Shown here: piece by piece, positions 24,785 to 32,160 of the stretch
Position numbering within the stretch: position 1 is the stretch's first letter
How the letters are laid out: each line of letters opens with the position of its first letter
Assembly: GCA_043778255.1 (NCBI GenBank)
Contig: JAYWGN010000029.1
Span: 1 to 33,670 of the forward strand
Direction of reading: 5' to 3'
DNA from: JAYWGN01 sp043778255
GTDB taxonomy: Bacteria > Bacteroidota > Bacteroidia > Chitinophagales > Chitinophagaceae
Length of the DNA stretch: 33,670 nucleotides
Translations under genes and position numbers: made by a program
The notes under the pieces: model-generated
Seen by the model: the letters and a program-made list of their open reading frames with translations, nothing else
What the model was told of the DNA's origin: nothing
Database searches by the model: none

Positions 24785-26218
24785 TTATAATGCCTCAGTT
24801 TTTTGTTTATTTTGAGCTAGTACAACATAATAAAGCGGAATACCTAATAACGAAATTATAAGCCCTGGCCAAGTAAACTCAGGCTTGTACTTAATTAATA
24901 AGATACAAAATGCAGCACCCATTAGTATATATAAAGCAGGTAATACAGGGTAGCCAAATGCTTTGTATGGCCTGTTGGCATTAGGTTGTGTTTTTCGTAA
25001 CCTAAATATTCCAATAATTGTAATTACATAAAATGCTACCACTACAAACGAAATCATATCTAACAAATCGCTGTATTTACCACTTAGGCACCATAAGCAG
25101 CATACAACACATTGTACCCAAAGGGCATATTGTGGTACCGAAAAATTATTGAGTTGCCCAGCTTTTTTTGTAAAAAATAAACCATCATTTGCCATTGTGT
25201 AATAAACCCTTGCACCAGCCATTATTAAGCCGTTATTGCAACCAAATGTACTTACCATTATAAGTGCAGCAACTATATACTTACCATACTCAGGAAATAT
25301 TTTAGTAGCAGCCGCTACCGCTACTCTGCCTTCGGGGGCAAATGCAATTTCGTTCATAGGCATTACATTAATATACATCATATTAATAAGTAAATAAATA
25401 ATGGTAACCAATAGTGTACCCAAAAATAAACTAAGCCCTACATTGCGTTGAGGGTTTTTCATTTCGCCAGCAATAAAGGTTATATTGTTCCATGCATCGC
25501 TGCTAAATACACTGCCAGTCATACTTACAACTATAGCACCCACCAATGCCGACAAACCAATACCAGTATAAATTGGGGTTTTGTCTACTCCTTCAGTAAT
25601 TGTTTGTGCATTAAAACCAATGTTCCAATTGCTGTTCCAAAAGTTGTTTTTTACCAATACAAATCCAAAAATTATAAGGCCAAATAAGGCTAATAATTTT
25701 GCTGAAGTAAATATTAATTGTATCCATTTGCTTTCTTTTGAGCCTTTGGTATTAATGTAAGTAAGTAGTATAATTATAAATATTGCAACCAATTGCCCTG
25801 AGTATATTTTTATAAAGCCCAAATCGGCTAGTTGCCATTTATTACCTAATTCGGGTACAAATGTGGCTAAAAATTTGCTAAATGCTACACCAACTGCAGC
25901 AATTGTAGCAGTTTGTATAACGGCAAAAAAACTCCATCCATATAAAAAGCCAGTGAGTGGGTTAAATGCCTCTTTTAAGTATACGTATTGCCCTCCTGCT
26001 TTGGGATACATACTACTTAACTCACCATAACTTAGGGCTGCTGCCAGTGTCATAAAGCCTGTAATAACCCATACAAATAATAACCAACCTGGGCTGCCTA
26101 CATACTTAGCTATATCGCTACTTACTATAAATATACCACTCCCTATCATGGAGCCGGCTACTACCATAGTACCATCAAATAAGCCAAGTGTTTGTTTAAA
26201 TGCAGGTTGTGTACTCAT
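24785..26218 (-). CDS. APC-superfamily amino acid permease
   Basis: 477 residues with twelve or thirteen membrane segments. The N-terminal helix 1 has the unwound substrate-binding stretch VVAGSMIGSGIFIV, then LSYGELSSMYPKAGGQYVYLKEAF, which is the hallmark of the L-type/YfnA-like branch. TFIAGEMKNPQRN and TFGCNNGLIMAGARVYYTMANDGLFF follow in the expected order. It probably takes up neutral or cationic amino acids, or exchanges them. A partner heavy chain is not needed in bacteria. It is flanked by the OmpH-like gene 44 bases upstream and the SGNH hydrolase gene downstream, all on the minus strand. Confidence 0.92.
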   Translation of the reverse strand: MSTQPAFKQTLGLFDGTMVVAGSMIGSGIFIVSSDIAKYVGSPGWLLFVWVITGFMTLAAALSYGELSSMYPKAGGQYVYLKEAFNPLTGFLYGWSFFAVIQTATIAAVGVAFSKFLATFVPELGNKWQLADLGFIKIYSGQLVAIFIIILLTYINTKGSKESKWIQLIFTSAKLLALFGLIIFGFVLVKNNFWNSNWNIGFNAQTITEGVDKTPIYTGIGLSALVGAIVVSMTGSVFSSDAWNNITFIAGEMKNPQRNVGLSLFLGTLLVTIIYLLINMMYINVMPMNEIAFAPEGRVAVAAATKIFPEYGKYIVAALIMVSTFGCNNGLIMAGARVYYTMANDGLFFTKKAGQLNNFSVPQYALWVQCVVCCLWCLSGKYSDLLDMISFVVVAFYVITIIGIFRLRKTQPNANRPYKAFGYPVLPALYILMGAAFCILLIKYKPEFTWPGLIISLLGIPLYYVVLAQNKQKTEAL

Positions 26219-26262
26219 ATTATTAATTGAGCAAACAAGATACTTAAAAATGAATGGAAATC

Positions 26263-26871
26263 TTACTTTTTATTACTGCTTTTGTAATTCGCATTTAAGC
26301 CACTAAGTACTGCTGAGGTTATATTGTAAGCAGTATCACGGTAATAAAATATATCGGGTTCATCAGCTATAATGTAGGCAAAGCGTTGTGGGGTATTATA
26401 ATTTTTTATAAATTCTTGTATTTCTTTTTTTAATGCCAATTCAAAATTTTTACGTTCCGTTTCAAATTGCTGTATGTAGGTATCCTTTTGTACAGCTATA
26501 TCTTGTTGCATTTTATTAAGTGTAACCCTTGCCTGCTCTAACTCTTGCTGTGTCATACTACCAGCCTCAGCTTTTTTTTGCATGGCAGCTTGTGTAGCTT
26601 CTAAGTTTTTTTGTTTGTTACTTAATTCACCATCCATTTTATCTTTAAGGTTTTCAAGCTTAGTTTTTATTTCTACACAGTATGTATAATTTTCGTTTAT
26701 ACTATCAATATCAAAAAAAGCCATAGGCATATTACTTGTATTAGCTGTGCCATTAGTAGTGGTAATTGGTTTATTAGTAACTTGTTTTTTAGTACTTACT
26801 TGCAAATAAAATAAAATTAGTACCAACGCAAATAAAATAGCAATAGCAATATTGTAAAATTTTTTCATCAT
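26263..26871 (-). CDS. OmpH/Skp-like periplasmic chaperone, probably membrane-tethered
   Basis: 202 residues. After a hydrophobic N-terminal segment comes MAFFDIDSINENYTYCVEI, which matches the start of OmpH/Skp domains. A long Lys/Glu/Gln-rich helix pair (about 70-155) follows, with a short beta C-terminus FAYIIADEPDIFYYRDTAYNIT. Skp-like proteins hold unfolded outer-membrane proteins in the periplasm. The N-terminal helix (AIAILFALVLILFYLQV) has no clear cleavage site, so this copy may stay anchored in the inner membrane. It is downstream of the kinase-like gene and upstream of the permease gene on the same strand. Confidence 0.85.
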   Translation of the reverse strand: MMKKFYNIAIAILFALVLILFYLQVSTKKQVTNKPITTTNGTANTSNMPMAFFDIDSINENYTYCVEIKTKLENLKDKMDGELSNKQKNLEATQAAMQKKAEAGSMTQQELEQARVTLNKMQQDIAVQKDTYIQQFETERKNFELALKKEIQEFIKNYNTPQRFAYIIADEPDIFYYRDTAYNITSAVLSGLNANYKSSNKK

Positions 26872-26957
26872 TTATATAGTTTATTACTCAGCAAAATAAA
26901 GTAAAAAAGCCAATAATAGTATATAGCTATTGTAAATTTATAAAACAATTAACAGCC

Positions 26958-28064
26958 TTAGTCGGTAAATTTTCCTTGCCCTTTTTGTACATTCACAATA
27001 CTACTCCACAGCATTATTTTTAATTGTTTTTTTACAATTTCGCCCATAGTAGCACATTTGCCAAATGCTGTTGTGTTGTGGTATTCGTTAAGTTCTTGCC
27101 TTAGTATGGGTACTTTATAGTTTTCACTCAATTCATCTTTTATCATTATACTAATTAGCTCATTAAGCCTGTACCTTGTGGCTATTACACGGTAGGCAAT
27201 TGCTGTACGTTCCTCGGCTTGGTATTGGGCTATAGCATTGGGTGTAAGGGTTTGTAGTACTAGTTGTACCAGTTCATAATTTTCTTTAAAAAACTGTGGT
27301 AGGTAAAAGTTTTTTCGGGGTTCGTAACTTTGCTGATCAAAATCAATAGCTCTTAATTTGTATTGATAATCCTCAATATCGGGTGTAATATCTACTACAA
27401 AGTTATAACTTCGCATATCGCCCAATAGCCTTACAAAGCACCTTTCGTTAAACTTTACAAACTCCTTAGCCAACCTTACTTTATTGGTATTAGCATCTTG
27501 TATATAATTATTCAAATACACATCGCCAGGTAGGCCCGGTATATGTTCCTCTACAAGTGTATGTTGATGGTGCAAAAATTTGAGCCTATTAGGCGATAAC
27601 AAATGCTCCAATTCAATACCATATATACGGCTAGCATCGGTTGCTTTTATATAATAATGATCGTAATTATCGTTGCTAGTATTTTTAATTCTAATCCTAA
27701 ACGGTACACTGTTTCCAAATTCGCAAAAGTCAATTCGTTCTACCTCTAAGTTTTTTATATAGGCTTCATTACCATCGGTTTTAAGTACGGCATAAGTTTT
27801 TAATAAACCTTCGGTTAAAAATTCCATTTCTTTAAAATCATAAATAGCAGTTTCCCAGTGGGTAAGTTTCCCCTTTTTATCACGTAATGCAGTGCTGTAG
27901 CGGTATTGCAACAAGTCTTTATATACTATAGGCAATTGTATTTCTCTTCCATATTTTTTTAAGTAGGCACTTAAATGTGTACTTACAGCAAAGCTTTCCT
28001 TTTTCATAAAAGGCCTATCCTTTTCGGTACTTACTTTAGCATTTATAATATCGGAGAAAGCCAT
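26958..28064 (-). CDS. Conserved protein with protein-kinase-like fold motifs
   Basis: 368 residues with no signal peptide or membrane segment. I do not know a named family, but the middle follows the order of kinase-like folds: YYIKATD (Lys140, beta-3-like), IELEHLL (Glu151 or Glu153, helix-C-like), HTLVEEHIPGLPGDV (169-182, hinge-like), RLLGDMRSYNFVVDI with Asp216 and Asn221 (catalytic-loop-like, as in aminoglycoside kinases), and LRAIDFDQQSYE with Asp241 and Asp243 (DFG-like). All expected catalytic residues are retained. The N-terminal 110 residues and the C-terminal helices are not recognised. The substrate could be a protein or small molecule. It heads a minus-strand gene run with the OmpH-like, permease and SGNH genes. 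Confidence 0.6.
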   Translation of the reverse strand: MAFSDIINAKVSTEKDRPFMKKESFAVSTHLSAYLKKYGREIQLPIVYKDLLQYRYSTALRDKKGKLTHWETAIYDFKEMEFLTEGLLKTYAVLKTDGNEAYIKNLEVERIDFCEFGNSVPFRIRIKNTSNDNYDHYYIKATDASRIYGIELEHLLSPNRLKFLHHQHTLVEEHIPGLPGDVYLNNYIQDANTNKVRLAKEFVKFNERCFVRLLGDMRSYNFVVDITPDIEDYQYKLRAIDFDQQSYEPRKNFYLPQFFKENYELVQLVLQTLTPNAIAQYQAEERTAIAYRVIATRYRLNELISIMIKDELSENYKVPILRQELNEYHNTTAFGKCATMGEIVKKQLKIMLWSSIVNVQKGQGKFTD

Positions 28065-28067
28065 TTT

Positions 28068-28096
28068 TTTTTAATTAATAATTAATAATTAAAAAT
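28068..28096 (+). repeat. AT-rich 29-bp repeat, copy 1
   Basis: Starts TTTTTAATTAATAAT and ends ATTAAAAAT. Its reverse complement recurs at 28233-28261 with 28 of 29 bases identical, so the two copies form the arms of a 194-bp inverted repeat. It lies directly upstream of the kinase-like gene (start 28064) and would be in its leader or promoter. Confidence 0.7.
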
Positions 28097-28232
28097 GAAT
28101 AATTAGTTAAAAAGTAATAAAATCCATGACAATTTGTTTAGAATCATTTTTGCAAAGTAAAGTGAACTATACTTTATAGTAGCAAGTAAATAAAGAGTTA
28201 CCCTTTTTATTCATTAAAAAATTCAATACATA

Positions 28233-28261
28233 ATTTTTAATTATTCATTATTAATTAAAAA
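28233..28261 (-). repeat. AT-rich 29-bp repeat, copy 2 (inverted)
   Basis: Reverse complement of copy 1 with one mismatch (G for T at position 16 of the unit). The 136 bases between the arms contain TTACTTTG on the minus strand near 28155 and a 6-bp palindrome (ACTATA-CTT-TATAGT) near 28170, but no ORF. Confidence 0.7.
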
Positions 28262-28262
28262 G

Positions 28263-28294
28263 CACATTATCATATTATCACATTATCACATTAT
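28263..28294 (+). repeat. Tandem 8-bp repeat, four copies of CACATTAT
   Basis: Four consecutive units of CACATTAT, the second with one change (CATATTAT), immediately next to AT-repeat copy 2 and 8 bases past the 3' end of the aldolase gene. Such short tandems can change length by slippage. They are not CRISPR-like: the units are too short and there are no spacers. Confidence 0.8.
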
Positions 28295-28302
28295 CAACTC
28301 AC

Positions 28303-29361
28303 CTATGCTATTGTTATTGTTTCATCCAAATACACATCTTGTATAGCATTAAGTAATTCAATACCCTCTTTCATGGGTCGTTGAAAAGCTTTGCGACCCA
28401 ATATTAATCCCATACCACCTGCTCTTTTGTTAATAACGGCTGTGCTTATGCTTTCTGCAAGGTCACTTGCACCTTTGCTTTCGCCACCACTATTAATAAG
28501 CCCTATACGGCCCATATAGCAATTAGCCAGTTGGTAACGGCAAAGGTCAATTGGGTGGTCGGTGGTTAATTTACTATATACATCGGGGTGTGTTTTGCCG
28601 TGTTTGGTAGCTAGGTATCCACCATTGTTGGTGGGCAATTTTTGTTTTATTATATCGGCTTGTATGGTTACGCCAAGGTGGTTGGCTTGTCCGCTAAGGT
28701 CGGCACTAGTATGGTAGTCAACACCATCTACTTTAAATGCATTGTTACGAGTATAACACCACAATACTGTGGACATACCAAGCTCATGTGCCATTTCAAA
28801 TGCTTGTGCTACTTCTTGCAATTGGCGAGTACTGTTTTCGCTACCCCAATATACGGTAGCTCCTACCGCTACGGCTCCCATGTTCCAAGCACTTTTTATA
28901 GTACCAAACATTACTTGATCGTATTTATTAGGATAACTCAAAAATTCGTTGTGATTTATTTTTACCATAAAAGGTATTTTGTGGGCCCACTTACGTGCTA
29001 CACTACCCAATACACCATAAGTGCTGCATACTGCATTGCAACCACTTTCGTAGGCAAGTTGCACAATATTATCGGGGTTAAAGTACATAGGGTTTGGAGC
29101 AAAACTAGCACCAGCACTATGCTCAATACCTTGGTCAACAGGCAATATACCTACATAACCTGTACCACTCATACGGCCATTATGCAATAAGTTGTGCATA
29201 CTACGTAAGGTTTGGTTGTTGCGGTTTGTTTGGGTAAATACACCATCTAAGTAATGTTTGCCAGGTAAGTGCAATGTACTTTTATCAATTGTAGTACAAG
29301 TATGGTTTAATAATGTTTCGGCTTGTGAGCCTAATAATTCCACAATTTTTTGCGAAGCCAT
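28303..29361 (-). CDS. fbaB: Fructose-bisphosphate aldolase, class I (FbaB/DhnA type)
   Basis: 352 residues, close to E. coli FbaB (350). Cleaves fructose 1,6-bisphosphate to glyceraldehyde 3-phosphate and dihydroxyacetone phosphate through a Schiff base. TGYVGILPVDQGIEHSAG (66-83) is the DhnA-family signature. ADIIKQKLP contains Lys239, the expected Schiff-base lysine (Lys237 in E. coli numbering). GLINSGGESKG and GGMGLILGRKAFQRP form the phosphate-binding strands. The gene is bracketed by AT-rich repeats at 28233-28261 and 29417-29445. Its 5' region shows no perfect TAnnTTTG. Confidence 0.94.
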   Translation of the reverse strand: MASQKIVELLGSQAETLLNHTCTTIDKSTLHLPGKHYLDGVFTQTNRNNQTLRSMHNLLHNGRMSGTGYVGILPVDQGIEHSAGASFAPNPMYFNPDNIVQLAYESGCNAVCSTYGVLGSVARKWAHKIPFMVKINHNEFLSYPNKYDQVMFGTIKSAWNMGAVAVGATVYWGSENSTRQLQEVAQAFEMAHELGMSTVLWCYTRNNAFKVDGVDYHTSADLSGQANHLGVTIQADIIKQKLPTNNGGYLATKHGKTHPDVYSKLTTDHPIDLCRYQLANCYMGRIGLINSGGESKGASDLAESISTAVINKRAGGMGLILGRKAFQRPMKEGIELLNAIQDVYLDETITIA

Positions 29362-29416
29362 AGTGTATAGTTTTGTTTTTTAATGTTAAGCAGTAAAGTT
29401 AATGAATATGTAATAA

Positions 29417-29445
29417 TTATTAATTAATAATTAATAAGTAATAAT
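29417..29445 (+). repeat. AT-rich 29-bp repeat, copy 3
   Basis: 26 of 29 bases match copy 1 in the same orientation. It runs directly into the TTTG at 29445-29448 that precedes the esterase ATG, so it also supplies the promoter region of that gene. Copies 2 and 3 are inverted to each other and enclose the aldolase gene. Confidence 0.55.
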
Positions 29446-29454
29446 TTGCAACTT

Positions 29455-30306
29455 ATGAATAATAAACTAGTTACCCTACTAATAATATTAAGTTGTGCCT
29501 TTAACTATAGCATTGCCCAATACGTTGATACAGTAAGCATTTATAGTAATAAAATGCGTAAAGCTATACCTTGTGTAGTTATAAAACCTGCACAGTATAA
29601 TTCGGATAAATTAAAATATCCTGTTGTTTACTTATTGCATGGCTATGCAGGTAATTACAGTAATTGGATAAAAAAAGTACCAGAACTTACTGAGTATGCT
29701 ACCACTATGCAACTACTTATTGTATGCCCCGATGGTGGCTTTGGTAGCTGGTATTTGGATAGCCCAATAGATACTACTTACCAATACCAAACCTTTGTTA
29801 GCAAAGAGTTACCCAATTATATAGATGCTCACTATAGTACCAAAGCCAATGCTAATAGCCGAGCATTAACTGGGCTGAGTATGGGTGGGCATGGTGGCAT
29901 ATATGTAGGTTTGCAATACCCCCATACATTTGGTGCTATTGGTAGTATGAGTGGTGCTTTGGACATAACTTATATAAAAAACCGATTTGATGTAAATAAA
30001 CGATTAGGCGATAGCACCTTAAATGCAATCAACTTTACAACACACTCTAACTTTGCTATGATAGATACTTTAAAACCTACCAACCAAGCTATTATTATTG
30101 ATTGTGGCACGGATGATTTTGTATTGCCATTTAACGAAGTGATACACCAAAAATTGCTAAAACGAAAAATAGCCCATGATTATATACTAAGGCCAGGTAA
30201 CCACAATTGGGAGTATTGGCGTAATGCTGTTAGCTTTCAATTATATTTTTTTAAAAAATACTTTGACCGTAAAATAGTAGTACCAATACCTAATACAAAA
30301 CAATAA
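29455..30306 (+). CDS. Exported esterase family protein (EstA/FrmB-like alpha/beta hydrolase)
   Basis: 283 residues. The signal peptide (about 1-21) ends SIAQ. The alpha/beta hydrolase core has PVVYLLHGYAGNYSNW (56-71) with the oxyanion region, GLSMGGHGG with nucleophile Ser142, DCGTDDF with the likely catalytic Asp, and RPGNHNWEYW with the catalytic His. This resembles the esterase D/Ag85/FrmB group, and some members hydrolyse feruloyl or acetyl esters on polysaccharides. The frame opens at TTG 29446, but ATG 29455 gives a standard signal peptide and is preferred. TTTG at 29445-29448 sits 6 bases before this ATG, suggesting little or no leader. Confidence 0.88.
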   Translation: MNNKLVTLLIILSCAFNYSIAQYVDTVSIYSNKMRKAIPCVVIKPAQYNSDKLKYPVVYLLHGYAGNYSNWIKKVPELTEYATTMQLLIVCPDGGFGSWYLDSPIDTTYQYQTFVSKELPNYIDAHYSTKANANSRALTGLSMGGHGGIYVGLQYPHTFGAIGSMSGALDITYIKNRFDVNKRLGDSTLNAINFTTHSNFAMIDTLKPTNQAIIIDCGTDDFVLPFNEVIHQKLLKRKIAHDYILRPGNHNWEYWRNAVSFQLYFFKKYFDRKIVVPIPNTKQ

Positions 30307-30347
30307 TTACCTATATTGCACAAAACTTAAAAAACTAATAAATACTT

Positions 30348-31268
30348 ATGAATATACTAAGTGTACAAAATATTTCAAAAAATTATGGAGCAATTAAAGC
30401 ATTGCAAAATATTAGTTTTGAAGTACCCAAAGCCTCTGTATTTGGCATATTAGGCCCAAATGGTAGCGGAAAAACAACCCTACTTGGTATAGTAATGGAT
30501 GTACTAAAAGCTACTAATGGTAATTACTTATGGTTAGGCAAACCGGGTAGTAATGAGCAACGAAAACTTATAGGCACACTATTAGAAACTCCCAACTTTT
30601 ACCACTACTTAAGTGGACAAAAAAACTTAGAAATAGCAGCAGAAATAAAAGGACAAGACAAAAGTGATATAGAAAGGGTACTACAAATAGTAAACCTTAA
30701 CCAAAGAAAACACTCCAAATTTAGTACCTACTCCTTAGGTATGAAACAGCGCCTAGCCATAGCAAGTGCTTTGTTGGGCAACCCCGATGTACTAGTATTT
30801 GACGAGCCAACCAATGGATTGGACCCTGCCGGCATTGCCGAAATTAGAGAGTTAATGCTTAAGCTTTGTGCCGAAGGCAAAACAATAATAATGGCTAGCC
30901 ATATACTCGATGAGGTAGAAAAAGTATGTACCCATGTAGCTATAATACAAAAAGGAGAATTGAAAACTGTAGGTACTGTACAAGAAGTATTAAATACTAC
31001 TCCCGAAAATAAAACTGCCACAATTGTGGTGGAGTTAACAGCTGACAATTTGGAGCAACTTAAAAATATGATACAAAATTTTGGTGGGGCTACTAATGTA
31101 CAACAAACTGAAACTATGGTTACGGCTACCTTTGAAGGTACTATAACTGGTAAACAAATTAATAAGTACTGCTTTGATAATGGAATGGTATTAGAAAGCC
31201 TACAAATAAAAAAGAAGAGTTTGGAAGCAAGATTTTTGGAAATTACAGGCAAACAAAGCGACAGATAA
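30348..31268 (+). CDS. ABC exporter ATP-binding protein (BcrA/CcmA-like)
   Basis: 306 residues. Walker A is GPNGSGKTT (36-44), the signature is YSLGMKQRLA (128-137), Walker B is VLVFDEP (148-154), and the switch is His185 in MASHILDEVEK. LLETPNFYHYLSGQKNL is typical of the lantibiotic/bacitracin-exporter branch. The C-terminal 80 residues form an accessory domain. It should drive the permease encoded 36 bases downstream. The cargo is unknown. It is a different subfamily from the NatA-like ATPase at 8223, with a canonical LGMKQR signature here. Confidence 0.92.
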   Translation: MNILSVQNISKNYGAIKALQNISFEVPKASVFGILGPNGSGKTTLLGIVMDVLKATNGNYLWLGKPGSNEQRKLIGTLLETPNFYHYLSGQKNLEIAAEIKGQDKSDIERVLQIVNLNQRKHSKFSTYSLGMKQRLAIASALLGNPDVLVFDEPTNGLDPAGIAEIRELMLKLCAEGKTIIMASHILDEVEKVCTHVAIIQKGELKTVGTVQEVLNTTPENKTATIVVELTADNLEQLKNMIQNFGGATNVQQTETMVTATFEGTITGKQINKYCFDNGMVLESLQIKKKSLEARFLEITGKQSDR

Positions 31269-31304
31269 AAACAACATTAACAAAAAAAATTAAACTATAA
31301 GTTT

Positions 31305-32114
31305 ATGTTACAAAACTTAAAAATAGAGTGGTTGAAAATAAAAAATTACAAAGTATTTCAGGTATTTAGCATATTGTATGTATTAGGAATATTGGCTATT
31401 GTTTTAATATTTTATTACATATACATTAAGATAGTGGAAAGTATGCCAATAGTAGGTCAAATGCAGAAAGCAGAAGAAAAAAAAGATTTATTTGATTTGT
31501 TTGGGGCAGAAAATATTTGGAAATCTATTACTTATTCTAGTAGTTTTCTATTGTATTTACCTGGTATGATTATTATCTCCTTATTTACAAATGAAGTAAA
31601 CTTTAAAACACATAGGCAGAATATTATTGACGGTTGGAAACGTGAAACTTTTATATATAGTAAAATAACTTTGATTGTTTGCTTTTCAATTATTATTACA
31701 ATGGTAAATGCTTTAGCAGTTATAGTAATGGCTTTAATTACAAAAAATCCAATAAGTTTTGAGGGTTCTTATATGTTAGTATATAGTTTTTTTCAGGCAT
31801 TTACTTACCTCTTATTTGCACTAACTCTTGCTACCATATTTAGAAAAAGTGGGGTTGCCATTATTTTATTTTTTGTATATGGCTTATTATTAGAGTTATT
31901 ATTTGCTGGGCTAATTAATAGTAAATTGGGGTTAACTCCTGCTGGTTATTTTTTACCGTTACAAGTAGCCGATTCACTTACGCCAATGCCCAAGGGTAAT
32001 AATTTATTTTATCCCAATATGCCTGAGCAATATATAATGCTTATTGGTACAGTAGTTATGTGTAGTGTTTATATATTTTTTGCGGTACGCAAATACAAAT
32101 ATGATGATTTGTAG
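31305..32114 (+). CDS. ABC exporter permease (ABC-2 type)
   Basis: 269 residues with six predicted membrane segments: about 18-42, 75-95, 120-145, 160-180, 187-205 and 240-260. FTNEVNFKTHRQNIIDGWKR between segments 2 and 3 is the coupling-loop pattern of ABC-2 permeases that pair with CcmA-like ATPases. It forms an operon with the ATPase upstream. Codon choice has more ATT, TTT and TCT, and fewer GTA and CTA, than neighbouring genes. This may reflect its membrane nature or a foreign origin. The substrate is unknown. Confidence 0.85.
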   Translation: MLQNLKIEWLKIKNYKVFQVFSILYVLGILAIVLIFYYIYIKIVESMPIVGQMQKAEEKKDLFDLFGAENIWKSITYSSSFLLYLPGMIIISLFTNEVNFKTHRQNIIDGWKRETFIYSKITLIVCFSIIITMVNALAVIVMALITKNPISFEGSYMLVYSFFQAFTYLLFALTLATIFRKSGVAIILFFVYGLLLELLFAGLINSKLGLTPAGYFLPLQVADSLTPMPKGNNLFYPNMPEQYIMLIGTVVMCSVYIFFAVRKYKYDDL

Positions 32115-32125
32115 GTGCATTCAAC

Positions 32126-32156
32126 TTGATATAATAAAGTAATAGTATTAGTTTTG
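32126..32156 (+). promoter_or_regulatory. Complete Bacteroidota promoter before the radical SAM gene
   Basis: TTG at 32126-32128, 20 bases of spacer, then TAGTTTTG at 32149-32156, a perfect TAnnTTTG. This is the best promoter in the window. The -7 box ends 4 bases before the ATG at 32161, so the transcript should start at, or within a few bases of, the initiation codon. Confidence 0.7.
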
Positions 32157-32160
32157 CAAC

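Noticed and set aside
28263..28294. CACATTAT array as a CRISPR
   Set aside because: The unit is 8 bases with no spacers, and no cas genes are in the window.
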